A stretch of 64,000 bases of DNA from Acanthacorydalis orientalis (GCA_034766995.1 CM068320.1:15028187-15092186), one strand, 5' to 3'; counted from the first letter of the stretch, positions 48,017-60,131 are shown. Made by a program: numbers and translations. The notes: generated by a model from the sequence alone, not told the origin.

Positions 48017-49814
48017 TATTCGACCCCATAGTCTGTTTATATTTTTCTTCAAAAAAAATAATTAAAAAATATGATAACTGTTACTTAGTAAAGTAAAGTA
48101 ATTGTGACTAGAGCTTGCCGAACTACGAAAATGTGTGTCCCTGTTCAAATCGAAGCTTTTATTTACAAACTGATTATCCGATACAACTTCAATTTTAATA
48201 GAGATCTAAAATAACTTAAATAAATAAATACAGCAAATATGGAATAGTTGCACTGATTTTTAAAATAAATTTAATTAACTAAGAGAAAAAATTCAGTATA
48301 ATTTTGATTTAATAATAAAAAAATGATTATTATATTTATTACTAAATCATATATTAAACTCATATTGTAAAAGTTATTATTTTGATATTCGTATTTCAAC
48401 GTTTATAAAAAATAAAAAAAAACAATTATTATATAACGTCAAGCTGAACAAAATTAAAATAGTATTCAGTTTTATTTAAATTAAAAATGTTGTTTTACCA
48501 AATAAATAAAATTAAAACTAGCTCATTGCCATTCTTAAGCCGATTCGTTTAATTTACCTGCCAATTTTCAAAATTCACTGACCTAAATGAGCATTTTTAT
48601 AACATATTTTTTTAATAACATGAACTTATATATTTTAAATTTTTTATTAAGGTTACTTTAATACTTTTTCAATAATTATTGATTACTTTCTACTAATCTA
48701 TATTTTTAGTCTTCCGTTTATAGAAAATATATTATAATTTCTTTCCTCGGGCAAATATTTTATTTTTTATTTTAAATTATTTTATTCTTATAAATTAAAC
48801 AGTTTACTTTTTAATATATAAATGCACTAAAAATTCCATCAATCTGCTTTAATGTGATATTAGGTACTATTACTTTATTTAAAATTAAAAAAGATTATTT
48901 TTATATCGTTTATTTACATATGCATATTTATATACATTTATAACTTAATATATTTTCTTTTATGTTCACTTATCATTAAAGATAATATAACTTTCTCAAA
49001 ATGAAATTTGATTTTTTAATAATTGTATAAATGTATATTTTCCATAAATTTTTATGTCGTTCTCAAATTTACATATAATAAAAGTAGATTTAAATACGAA
49101 TAGTGTGTAGAAAATCAGCATATCAAATAATGAAATGAAATTTAATTTAGAAAGAAGTAAAAACATTATTATATAAAACGTCGATAAGCAATTAAGGCAG
49201 TGTTCACCATGAAATCATTTAATTATGATTCACATTTCTACACTATTTGAGCAATTTATCCTATATTTATGTAAATCTGCAGTAACCTTGTTGCTGACTA
49301 AACGATAATTTGATTGCTGATTTCTTTACGTTAATAGAAAGTTATATACTCAATTCAAGGCCCTTGAAAAATAAATAAACATTGTCGTTATTCCCTCATT
49401 ATATATCGCGTGCAAAGGTAAAAACATTTTTATATGCTGAATTTTATAATGTTAGGATGTTTATTTAAATATATGTACTTCCAAATGTATATATGTATAT
49501 ATATATATATAATAGCAAATTATGAATTAAGAAAATTACAGTAAATATTAGCCTTGATTAAAAAAAATCGAAAATTATTCAAAAACGAATTGTAAATTTA
49601 CTGAGAAAAAATCTGAGTATTTCAAAAATAATTAAATTTTAGAAAAAAAATACAGATATACAGCAAAACCGTGACAGTTAACCACTCGATAAATTGAAGG
49701 ATGTAGTACTATGACATAACTTTAATTCGATTTCTTTCATTTATGTTTTGATCGCTGAATCCAATAATTTAACATAATACCAAAAATATTTGTTTTTAAC
49801 TATTTTTCAAACTA
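48017..49814. other. Intergenic AT-rich DNA
   Basis: No gene, repeat array or transposon end recognised except a short TA run near 49490-49511. Confidence 0.4.
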
Positions 49815-50876
49815 TTAGGTGTACAAATTAATCCGGTGCCTTTTTTATAAAAAATGAATGTTTGCAGGAAAATGTAATATAATCCCCAAAAGATCTCCCA
49901 TTATTTTTTATAACTTTATCTGTCGGGTAACTGACGAATCACTTGTCGAAAAAAAGATGGTGAATTTGAGTCAATGAAGTTGTAATGCATTTTCGGATCT
50001 CTTTCACTCTTTAAGCATTTTTTGCATATTTTATGCGGCACAATACCTTCTTCCAAGGGCCAGAGCCCTTCGTAGGGCTAGCGAGATGCTGGACCAAGGG
50101 CGCCATTCGGGAGTGGGTCGAGTAAGAACACTCAGAATGGTGGCTAAAGATTGACGGTTGTCATCAATCCAGAGTATTCTTAGGCCAGGCTCCAAATAAG
50201 GACTGGACCAAGAGAATCTATACAAGTAGCAGATCCTTCTCCGGCTCCTGGTGCGGATTGTCACAGGACACGGGAGATTAAGCTACCACGAACATATACA
50301 ATGCCGAAGGACGGACGGGAAGTGCATATAGTGTGGGGGAGGGGGCAACGAGACCCCCATTCACCTCCTCGCGGAATGTCCGGTATGGGTAAATTTAAGG
50401 CGACGATGGTTTGGGGAGTTTCTCCTCACCGAGGACGAACTAGGGTCTATAAACTCGGGCAGGCTGATTGGCTTCTGGAAGGAAGCGTGACTTCCCGAGT
50501 AGTTTTGATCAAATCGAGGGAAGGCATAATGGACCGCGAGTCTAAGTGCCGGGAGGCAAGATAGATTCCTCCCCCCTCAAACATAACCATATAACCTCCC
50601 CCTATACCTTCCCCTAAAGTTGAACAAATCATTTCCACAGCTTCGGCAGCATTTTTCAACTGAAATGCGAGAAGTATTCAATGCCCAAATGCTGCTTTTC
50701 GGACGCCATAATGTTCACTACTGTTTTGTGAGGTTATGCCAACTGCTTAGCCAAGATAGTGTTTTTAAATTCTAATATTGTTATTTCAAAATCATAAAAC
50801 GATGAGAAAAAAATTCAGTTTAAAACAGAGTTATGATTGACTCATTAAAAGGCACAGAATTATTTTTTACACCTAA
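49815..50876 (-). mobile_element. Chimeric element: mariner ends around a LINE fragment
   Basis: Inverted ends TTAGGTGTACAAATTAATCC (left) and TTAGGTGTAAAAAATAATTC (right, reversed), both followed by GTGCC-TTTT. On the minus strand the right arm encodes a mariner N-terminus (MASEKQHLG, then after a frameshift QLKNAAEAVEMICSTLGEG). The left arm encodes its C-terminus (RQLPDR then a stop and KNN/GD-like residues). Between them, about 50036-50590 is GC-rich DNA with a LINE RNase-H remnant in the opposite orientation. The left flank is TA; the right flank is not a clean duplication. Confidence 0.72.
50233..50490 (+). pseudogene. LINE (non-LTR retrotransposon) RNase H / C-terminal fragment
   Basis: A plus-strand frame from 50233 reads ILLRLLVRIVTGHGRLSYH, then one TAG (50329-50331), then a Cys-rich stretch into NETPIHLLAECPVWVNLRR, ..FGEFLLTEDELGSIN.., ending at TGA 50488. 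The order V-TGHG-x-L-x-x-H, then C..C..E-TP-x-HLL-x-ECP is the end of the RNase H domain and C-terminal motif of I/R1/Loa-type LINEs. Base composition is far richer in GC than all surroundings, pointing to later arrival or a GC-rich source element. The upstream part (50036-50232) is related but frame-broken. Confidence 0.72.
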
Positions 50877-51249
50877 CAGTTAATATCAATAACTAATTAT
50901 TTTTTCCATTAAAAAATAGATAAATATTTCCTTAATAAACAAAGATATATTTCACGATAAAACCTTACCCGTGATATACTACTAATCCTAACTTTCTACT
51001 CATTCGATTACAATCATAATTATTTTAAAATAGCCTTAAAAATAAAAATCAGGAAACTTAATGAGTTGGTGGATTATTATATAACATTATTTCACACATT
51101 TCTCCTTTATAGTATTAATTGATTATCTCAAAATGTGATCGTAATAATTTTTAATGGTTACCAGACTTGTTTATAAATAAATAGTGAATATAAAATAATT
51201 ATTTTATATTTAATAATTACAAATGTACATATATGTGTACACGATTTTT

Positions 51250-51303
51250 TCCAAAAAACGGTGTTTAACTTGCTTTTTTACCATACTTATCAAACGACCC
51301 ACG
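51250..51303 (-). mobile_element. Solo mariner terminal repeat
   Basis: Reversed, it reads CGTGGGTCGTTTGATAAGTA then TGGTAAAAAAG, matching the left terminus of the 46745-48016 element, with TA beyond the end. No matching second end or transposase is seen within 2 kb. Confidence 0.75.
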
Positions 51304-51440
51304 TAGGTATAAATACAGTTTTACTGCATAATAATAGATAATAATAGGTATTTATAGAAATAAAATAAATTATAATGTATTTTTAATTTTTAGCTTTTCA
51401 AGGTTTTTCTTCACAAATTCTTTCAAATTTTAACTTTGAC

Positions 51441-51484
51441 TAGGAAACCACAGGATTCCGCGGAACACAGTTTGAAGAACAATG
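51441..51484. mobile_element. hAT-type terminal fragment
   Basis: Reversed, CATTGTTCTTCAAACTGTGT then TCCGCGGAATCCTGTGG resembles hAT ends of the CAGTGTTCTTCAA..TTCCGCGGAACCC kind. Only one end is recognisable. Confidence 0.45.
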
Positions 51485-51999
51485 CTCTATAGAAATATTT
51501 CTATTGATTTTTGCACATTATTGAATAAATTAAATTTACACAACTTGAATATATCAATATAATACAAAATATAATAAACATAAAGTAATTATGCTTTTCG
51601 GTTTAAATGATTAAATTATTTTTATTATAATATATGCATGGAGATTTATGGGAATTTTTATATTTCATATTAACAGTTATAAAAAATACCAATATGAATA
51701 TTATGAATATTTTTTTACCTGGTATTTCCAAAGTATTCATATTATTTTATTCAATTAACATAATTTCACCAAACACCCGAAACATATTTTTTTCTATGTT
51801 CAACAATATGACCTATACAAATTATTATACTCGTTTCACAATAAAATTTGCACTTAATTGGACTATTTTAAATAGGCATTATGTATGATCAAAAAGCTTA
51901 CTTTTGTTACACTTACAAACAGGTCTGTAATAATACATTTTCTATTGTTATCATAATTTATAATATAATTATAAAGTTTATTAACTTACAATTTGGTTT
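51485..51999. other. Intergenic DNA upstream of the secreted-protein gene
   Basis: AT-rich; an 84-codon ORF at 51634-51888 has no domain and is treated as chance. Confidence 0.4.
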
Positions 52000-52038
52000 T
52001 ATATAAATAGACTGGTTTGCGATAGTTCTGATTCAGTT
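52000..52038 (+). promoter_or_regulatory. Core promoter of the secreted-protein gene (TATA + Inr)
   Basis: TATAAATAG at 52002-52010 (inside TTATATAAATAG) and the arthropod initiator TCAGTT at 52033-52038, about 31-33 bp apart, the expected spacing. Predicted start near 52035, leaving a 5' UTR of about 35 nt before the ATG at 52070. Confidence 0.8.
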
Positions 52039-52069
52039 GAACATTAACATATTTGGAAAAAATATCATC

Positions 52070-52153
52070 ATGAAGTTAACAGGAATACTTATAGTTTATT
52101 TAACTTTTTTACATCAGTCTTGTCATGGTCATGCTCATTGTCAACACGCAAAC
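52070..52153 (+). CDS. Secreted ML/DUF1091-like protein, exon 1 (signal peptide)
   Basis: Encodes 28 residues: MKLTGILIVYLTFLHQSCHG, a typical signal peptide with likely cleavage after HG, then HAHCQHAN. The start is the first ATG after the predicted transcription start; context CATCATGA. Ends in phase 0 at AAC|GTAAGT. With exons at 55494, 56747, 58701 and 60132 it forms a 207-residue precursor. Confidence 0.85.
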
Positions 52154-53617
52154 GTAAGTATTTGTATTGGCCTTTAAGTATGAACTTTATTTTATTAACA
52201 AAACCCATAAATGCATTTTTGTTTATGGGTATCAAAATTAATATCAATTTGTTATCAATAATAATATCAATTCATATTTTAATACATAAACCTTATAGTG
52301 ATTAGTAATTTTAATAATGTAATGCGATATTTTTTTAATAGATTCATATTTTGATCCATTTAATAATTGTTATAAAAAGTTTTTTCCGGTTTGACGATAT
52401 TCCATTAAATATTACAATATTTTTTTACAAAAATGTCATATTATAATTAATATCTATTTAGATTATATTACATTATTTTTTATAAACTTATATAACAAAC
52501 AAAAATTTACAAAAATATAATATATAAAATTATTAATATACTCGTATAATAAAAATATAGAATGTAAATAATATTACATATTTACGGAAGTTAAATATCA
52601 GAAACCATAAATTTGTTAGAACCAAATTTTGCAGAAAATACAAATTAAAAAAAAACTATATCAAATACTTCTTTACAATAGATCTTTTTTTAATATTATT
52701 GGTCGGTATATTTTTACTTTGAATATAATTTACCTGTGTATTTTCTAAAAAAATACACATTTATACAAAGTTGTTTGCGGTTGTTTTACACCTCGATAAT
52801 ATGAAATATCCAATATTTTACATATAACTTTATCTAGCTATCGCCAATAATTTGACATTATATTTACATTTTGTTTTCATTATCAAAATGTACCATAAAT
52901 GATAATAAAAACAAAGTCTATGCTGTTAATATTTCTTTTTCATTTTATGTTTTTTGTTTTGTCTTTTCATAAATTGAAAATGTATAGAAGGCAACAACAA
53001 TTTCGTTTGGAAATTAATCACTTGTTTAAATAATTAATATACGTGTTACAAATGAATATAAATACATATATTCCTATTAACATAAAACAGACTATACATT
53101 TATGTTCATAAAAAATGTACATACCCAAAAATCAAACGGGATACATTCCCGCACCTCCTAAATTTAAAATTTTTTAGTCTGACAAGACCAACGCAATTAA
53201 CAAGTATCTCGGCCATTTTTATTTTATATTACAATATTATAAACGTTTTTATAGGAAATGTATTGACATTTTAAAAATATATTTTAAAAGCACAGTTCAT
53301 AAAACTTCTAATAAATTAATATATGTTACTAAATGCACCTTGGTGCAATGATACAAAAAAAATTTACATCATAAAATCACAACAAAATAGAACGTGGGAA
53401 GTGTTATGATTTAAATTTGGATTTGTTTAAATATAGATTTTTTTAAAAAAATAATTGCAATTAAACTTAAAATGTTTTTGATCGCTAAACATATATATTC
53501 GCAACAACCGTTTAAAGTAATCACTTTATACAAATATTAAATAAAAAATTATGATTTTTCGACCTGCTTTTATATTTTATTACATGATTTCATATGTAAA
53601 AAACCTTCTTCATTCTA

Positions 53618-53622
<5 letters not shown>

Positions 53623-53648
<26 letters not shown>
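53623..53648. repeat. (TA)n microsatellite
   Basis: Short pure TA in intron 1 of the secreted-protein gene. Confidence 0.9.
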
Positions 53649-54025
53649 TACTTTAAATTTTAATTTGATAATGAAAATTTGTTTTCGTTTATAGCATCTG
53701 ATTTAGCATGTTAGCAAAACAATTTAGTACAAAAATTCAATATAATGGTAACTTATTTTTCTACTTGCATTAATTTAATAAAAATTAAATTGTGATTATT
53801 AAATGTCATGCATTTCAGATTATTAGTAACTAAATTAAGTTAGTTTTTATTGCTGTTTTTTAAACACTTTTTCGACTTTTCAAAACATATAAACAGTTCC
53901 TGACAAAATATATTATTAAAAGTCTATTTAATTATGTTTTGTAAAGTAGATATATTTCAATTCGTTGAAATTTAATTTCAATTGATTCATTAATCATTTT
54001 AACTACTACCTGCATTTGCGTATTT

Positions 54026-54028
<3 letters not shown>

Positions 54029-54089
<61 letters not shown>
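54029..54089. repeat. (TA)n microsatellite
   Basis: Pure TA. Confidence 0.95.
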
Positions 54090-54091
<2 letters not shown>

Positions 54092-54371
54092 GAGACTGGA
54101 TACGTGACTCCTGTTCCTTTATGTACCAGCTACCACTGGTTGCTACAAAATACTATTTATAACCATTGAGGTAGGACGAAAATTTACTATCGAAGAAATA
54201 GGTGTATAAATTTGATATTTCGTGACAGTCACGAGTTGACATAAGGATGCAATTATATTTCCATAGCTTATTTTCATATTCCATCACATTTAATAATAAT
54301 AATATTTCGATTTTCAAAACCAACAAACAAAATAAACAATATTATCATTTCACAAGTAATTTATGACTGTC

Positions 54372-54402
<31 letters not shown>

Positions 54403-54949
54403 CGTATTTTTGATATATCGGGCAGTATGCTAGAAAAATAAATATTTCTTACAATTTACTGCAATAATCACATAGAAAACGAAATCTCTTTACAACAAAA
54501 GAACATATATTTTTTATACTAAAATGAAATATACATTCTTTTGAATCGTCTAATTGTATTTATTTAGTAAAATAAAATTTTAGTACACTATTGATTTTAA
54601 AAACTAGCTAATTGCCATTATTTCATTAATTATACAATAGTTACCTCCTGATGGATATCAAAAACTTTGACCTAAATGAATTTAGAAATTATATTTTTAA
54701 ATAATCTATTTCTAAAATTTAAGAAATCTCAAAATAAATGTTTAGAAACTATTTATAAATTACAGTACGTTTAATTATTAGATTAGACTGAAATATAGAA
54801 AAAAACTTTTGAAGCAATTATAGTGAACCGTTTAATTCTTTATTTTTTGGTGTAAAATTCTATATTTTGAAACATATGAATAAATAACTTAATTTAGATG
54901 AAATCTATAATATAACTACAAAGTAATCAAATAATAGAGTTTAAAATTG

Positions 54950-54952
<3 letters not shown>

Positions 54953-54986
<34 letters not shown>

Positions 54987-54987
54987 G

Positions 54988-55059
<72 letters not shown>

Positions 55060-55091
55060 GTAGACACATATATATATATATATATACATAC

Positions 55092-55128
<37 letters not shown>

Positions 55129-55131
55129 CAA

Positions 55132-55212
<81 letters not shown>

Positions 55213-55232
55213 CATATATATATATATATATA
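54953..55232. repeat. (TA)n microsatellite, complex, longest in window
   Basis: About 280 bp. The 14-bp motif TATGTAGACACATA occurs twice inside TA blocks, together with ACATACATA and ACAAATA breaks, so it grew by block duplication. Confidence 0.95.
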
Positions 55233-55493
55233 CAATTATATTTACAATTATCAACTAAAAGAATAATCTCTGAAAAGGTTAAAATGCATTTTAGAAACAA
55301 GCTCTAAACGTAATATTTTTTTAAATATCAATATTTATACATTTTATTATTCAGTAATGTTAAATGTATCAATTTGTATATATATATATATACTGCATGT
55401 TCAAAAACACACAAATAAAAGTAATTTTCAATTTACGAATGAAAAATAAATTAAATCAGCGAAAGATCATTTTTAATTCATCTTTTTTTTCAG

Positions 55494-55646
55494 TACCAAC
55501 AAAAATACTACAAACTTGTCCTCGAATCTGCAACAACTACCTTTGTAGATGGTATCTTTATAGAAAAAATTGTATTTAATCTTAACAACAATCATGGAAA
55601 TGCCAGTGGGTCTATCACAGTTCAAAAAAATATAAGACATGGCACT
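55494..55646 (+). CDS. Secreted ML/DUF1091-like protein, exon 2
   Basis: 153 nt, 51 residues (29-79), phase 0 at both ends, acceptor TTTTTTTTCAG, donor ACT|GTAAGT. Begins YQQKYYKLVLESATTTFVDG and contains alternating hydrophobic stretches (FIEKIVFNLNN, GSITVQKNI) expected of beta strands, plus an N-glycosylation sequon at N64 (N-A-S). No cysteine. It corresponds to the first strands of the mature domain. Confidence 0.88.
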
Positions 55647-55978
55647 GTAAGTATTTTTTTCTATTTTATGAACTGAATATATGAAAATAGAGAAAAAACA
55701 TTTTTAATTCAATTTTTATCGCTTTTTACAACAGCGCTTTAAAAAAATAAATTTCTTCGCATGAATATACACGAAATATTTAATAAATTCTATATTTTCA
55801 TGTTCTTTTTTAAACAAATGAACATGAATTTGAAACTTTAAGTATGTATTTACATAAAGATGTTTAGTACTTTGTACCTTTTTATACACACGTTATAAAT
55901 ATAAACATATACACTATTAAATTTGAAAATAAAATTATTTATCATCAAAATTAATAAATACATCTGATTTCATTTTCA

Positions 55979-55983
<5 letters not shown>

Positions 55984-56041
<58 letters not shown>

Positions 56042-56060
56042 CATACATATATATATATAC
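55984..56060. repeat. (TA)n microsatellite
   Basis: TA then CATACATACA and TA. Confidence 0.95.
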
Positions 56061-56655
56061 ACAAAACAATATTATGACAAAAAAAATTAACATTAAAAAA
56101 ATACTTCCTGTACATATTGTAATAACGTGTAGGTACGTTATCCTCAATACGACACATTCTTGCTGACATATTTGTCCATCATGAATGTATAATATTGCAA
56201 TTCTTCAAGGTGAATGCGACTTATAAATGCTGATATAATTAAAATTAACATTTCGTTTCGAACAATTCCGCTGCACTTAAAGAAGCACTTAGGTATCAAT
56301 AAAGTGAACGTTTAATTTCTATCTAATCAAAAATATTTTATATTCCTTTAGACTTACATAAAGCATCTGAACAACACTATAAGTATCTTGCATAACAAAC
56401 AATGTTCCAAATCAGAACATCATTTTTCATATAACAAAATTATTTTACTTAATCATTTACAAACACTTATTTGGATACTAGGCCCATGTTTGTGAAAAAG
56501 AAATACATTGCCAGCTTTTGTTATAACATGCATTACTATATTATGATAAAAGTGGATTATTATATATTGAAAATGGTTTGAACTATATTTGTATCGTTTA
56601 TTTACACTTGAAAGTACTAGTTTTATATATTTTTAATTATATTTATTCTGTTTAA

Positions 56656-56660
<5 letters not shown>

Positions 56661-56733
<73 letters not shown>
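56661..56733. repeat. Compound (CT)n(TA)n microsatellite next to a splice acceptor
   Basis: CT tract 56661-56688 and TA to 56733, 13 bp before exon 3 of the secreted-protein gene. Confidence 0.95.
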
Positions 56734-56735
<2 letters not shown>

Positions 56736-56746
56736 CATTTTTACAG

Positions 56747-56899
56747 TTACGATTAAAAGTATTTCAAATTAAATCCGATAATAGTGAAACATTGTTAACG
56801 GAATTGCCACCAGAACCATTATGCAAATTTTTCAAAGAGAACACCTTAAATGCGAACGATGTCGATGAATGTGGAAAATCTGGCTGCGTTATACCTAAA
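56747..56899 (+). CDS. Secreted ML/DUF1091-like protein, exon 3
   Basis: 153 nt, 51 residues (80-130), phase 0 at both ends, acceptor TTTTTACAG, donor AAA|GTAAGT. Holds most of the diagnostic part: LRLKVFQIKSDN, PPEPLCKFFKENTL (C105) and ECGKSGCVIPK (C121, C126). In ML/GM2-activator and DUF1091 proteins a C-x-F/L motif is followed by a C-P..G-x-Y segment at about this spacing. Here the Gly-x-Tyr comes at the start of exon 4. Confidence 0.88.
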
Positions 56900-58700
56900 G
56901 TAAGTTTTTACTGTGTATCAAATATTTTTATTATTAACTGCGGCATCTTCTTTCATAATTTTTTTTTCATTCTTAGACATATAAAAATTTGAAAAAGATA
57001 TTAATTTTCATGCTAAAATAAATATCTTCAAAATAATATATTTACCTTGAAAATTGTTGCCATACTGATCTTTTCATATTAGTAGATTCTATAAATTTAT
57101 ATTAGCAATTCAACAGAGAAATTCCCGATTTTGATATAACCTTTTACTATGATTATTATCAACTGAAAAAAAACTCTTGTCTGTCGCGCACAAAATTCAA
57201 AATATTATGTTAATATTTGTCGTAAAATACAGAATTATTACTAATAATTAATGTATAAAGTACAGTGAAGTAATAATTCCAAAGCATAACTAACTGAAAT
57301 GAAATTCATTTTTATGATACAAATGTAATAATACTTTAAAACCAGTTATTTAATACAAATTTTTAGTGAATAATTTAAATATTTCTACCAATCCTACTGG
57401 GAATTGTACAAAATGAAACAATAAAACATTATTAACTTTCTCACTCTTTTATATGAACTTAAAAAGTGAACTTACTTTGAGTTATTGAAATCTAAAAATG
57501 ACATTTGTAAACGATGTCCGCGAGAAGTGTTTTGTTTCATTCTACAACAATGTGAAATGAGATTTACTTTAATCTACTGGCGCGCTGTTTGAACAAGTGA
57601 AACAACACTAATTTTTCACCTAATGAGTTTTTTCTCAGTTAATTAATACTAATCAAGTAATTGTATCTCAATAATTACATTGAATATTTATGTGCACATC
57701 TACTAACAAGATACGAAACAATCAAAAATAGAAAATAAAATTCATTATATTTTAAAAAAAAAAAATTGTTCTAATCTTGACAAAAAATTAAGTATGTTGA
57801 GCAATCCTGTAAGTTCCATTATTTAGAAACAAATATAATTAATCAATTAATGAAGATAATTAAAAATCAATAACAATAATAATTTTCTGAAAATTTATTA
57901 GTTATTTAACATTTTGATCATAAAGATGTTTGATGTATGGACAGTGGTTTATTTGTGAAAATAACTAAATAATATGTCATTAAATCGATATTATATTAAT
58001 CGAAATTCTTTAAAGAAGATACGTTAAAGCATAGTTCATAGAAATTATAAATAATTTCCAAACAAATAGAAATTAAAATAACACTATTATAAATACAAAA
58101 ATTAATAGATTAACTAAATAGTAAATTAATTTGTTAAAAGTTTAAAATAGTACTTTTTAATTCTGAAGGTATCTTAAAATTAAGTGCTTATTTAATGAAA
58201 CCAAAAGTATAAAAAAGTAGTTTTTAGATTATTTTTCTATTATTTAAATCAACATTTATTTGTTTTTTTATTTAAAATTGCATTATAAATTATTAATATT
58301 AAATAAATAATTAAAAAATAAACATGGTTGTAAAGTAAATTTAACTTACAAAACGCTAATAAGTTATATTAATAAATTGCATAAATACATAAAATAATAA
58401 AAAGTTTTATATATTTATAGTTCATTCATTATTCTCAATGTCTACATACTAACAACACATTTTCGAAAAATATTTATTATTTTGAATCCAGTCCATTTTA
58501 TTTCTTAATTGTACAGATAATACAGTGTTTCGTGAAGCACAAAATTTAGAACATATCTATTTATATTGTGCACTTTAATTCAATAAATACGATTAAATCG
58601 TTAAATAATGAAATTTACAAAAAAGTGTACATTTATTTATTTTATATCAATGCATTTTTATTATACTTATTAATAAATACAATTATGTAATAATTTTCAG
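56900..58700 (+). other. Intron 3 of the secreted-protein gene
   Basis: 1.8 kb, phase 0, AT-rich, with no transposon end or long TA array recognised. Confidence 0.75.
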
Positions 58701-58844
58701 GGTGTTTACAACTTTACAAATTTGATTCCCGAGGAAATGATTACTGTACAAGATCCAACTCTAAAAATTAAAATCAAAGCATATATGTTCAACAGACAAA
58801 AACTAATAGCATCATTTCAGTTAATATTCCGTTTTGAATCAAAT
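58701..58844 (+). CDS. Secreted ML/DUF1091-like protein, exon 4
   Basis: 144 nt, 48 residues (131-178), phase 0 at both ends, acceptor ATTTTCAG, donor AAT|GTAAGT. Begins GVYNFTNLIPEEMITVQDP and ends RQKLIASFQLIFRFESN. It contains a sequon at N134 (N-F-T) and a repeated strand pattern (LKIKIKAYMFN..). The order G-x-Y, a P-containing loop, a Y/K-rich strand, then a final strand with alternating hydrophobics matches the C-terminal half of ML-like folds. Confidence 0.88.
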
Positions 58845-58858
58845 GTAAGTTATACTAA

Positions 58859-58862
<4 letters not shown>

Positions 58863-58904
<42 letters not shown>

Positions 58905-58906
58905 CA
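58863..58906. repeat. (TA)n microsatellite
   Basis: Starts 18 bp after the exon 4 donor. Confidence 0.95.
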
Positions 58907-59814
58907 TAATTAAATACTTCAAGGTATAATGTTGTCTAAATGAAAATTTAAATTACTGTACAAGTAATAATAATATTATTTTTTTTCTTTATGAGAGCAC
59001 AGAAATTTTTTTGATTCAATTGAATTTCTCTAAGCCAATATTTTCGACCAATTACACACTTTTGATATTTGTCAATGTTTCTCTTCACTAGATATTTTGT
59101 AATCAATGTTTCCTTTATGATTTTTTTTTTAATAAATCCACTTCTTCAACTATTAATAAATATACTTTTTCAATTTTGAAAATATTTCATTTATGAAGAA
59201 GAATATTATTAACAGAACCATTTATGAATCTTAATTTTGTACAACAAATAAAAATCCATTTCACTGAAATAGTATTTTAAGTCCAAGTTTGATACTTGTT
59301 CATATTCCCTATCAAATCTCGTTCTAAAATCATTATTTACCACTCAGACATCTAATTAACTAATTTAATACTATTTAATACTACTTTTTCAACCATATTA
59401 CAACTGATATATCTGTTGAAACTTAGTATTAATAAAAACACTTAGTTTTAGTGATGTTAAGGCAAAGATAATAGAATATATTTTCATTATATTTTTCAAA
59501 ATTTAATTTTTTTCATTATAATTTCCAAAATGTACATCATCAACAAAATCCTGTAGCATATTAATAGTTTTAGAATGACTTTTTATCGGTATTAATTAGT
59601 ATTTTATTTAATTAAATACTAAAAGATTGAAAATAGTCATATTTCAATCTGCTCTACTATTTATTATGAGCGATTATTTTTTTTTCAACTTTAATAATTT
59701 TTATGTAGCTATTTATGCAGTATTCTACATTCTTGCAAACTTTTTCATCCTACAACTATTTGAAATTTTATAGAATTGATAAATGTTTAAAAAAATCAAA
59801 AAAGAATCCACATC

Positions 59815-59990
59815 CAGTGGCGCGTTATAGCTTCATGGGACCCAAACAAATTTGAATTATCGGGGCCCATATACAGTGTTGAATTCAGACATTTTTCCAT
59901 TAGTGAGTTTTAAAAGATTGATTTCCTCTCGCCCTGTTCATGACGACCTCAGAAAATTTCCCTTTTTGCCCATAGGATAACGCGTGACTA
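59815..59990. mobile_element. Probable hAT-type MITE relic in intron 4
   Basis: Left end CAGTGGCGCGTTATAGCTTC; right end reversed TAGTCACGCGTTATCCTATG, an imperfect inverted repeat. The GGGGCCC motif inside is common in hAT MITEs. The expected 8-bp duplications are not visible. Confidence 0.45.
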
Positions 59991-60131
59991 TCAGTACCTA
60001 ATTAATTGTTATAAAAGTTAGATCAACAACAGTTTTTATAAAAGTTCATTTTTCAATTTTCTTCATTGTTTAATAAATATTTAAAAATAAATTGCGTCAA
60101 AACAATGTATTAACTTACGATTTTTTTTCAG

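Larger units (their letters stand above)
52154..55493 (+). other. Intron 1 of the secreted-protein gene
   Basis: 3.34 kb between GTAAGT and TTTTTTTTCAG, phase 0. Contains TA arrays, including the complex array at 54953-55232. No transposon recognised. Confidence 0.75.
55647..56746 (+). other. Intron 2 of the secreted-protein gene
   Basis: 1.1 kb, phase 0. A TA array lies at 55984-56060, and a (CT)n(TA)n array (56661-56733) ends only 13 bp before the acceptor. Confidence 0.8.
58845..60131 (+). other. Intron 4 of the secreted-protein gene
   Basis: 1.29 kb, phase 0. A TA array begins 18 bp after the donor (58863-58906), and a probable hAT relic lies at 59815-59990. Confidence 0.78.

Noticed and set aside
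50301..50564. 87-codon plus-strand ORF in the LINE piece
   Set aside because: It is out of frame with the RNase H reading frame, which carries the recognisable TGHG and HLLAECP motifs.
51634..51888. 84-codon ORF upstream of the secreted-protein gene
   Set aside because: AT-driven composition, no domain, no Inr or TATA at a useful distance.
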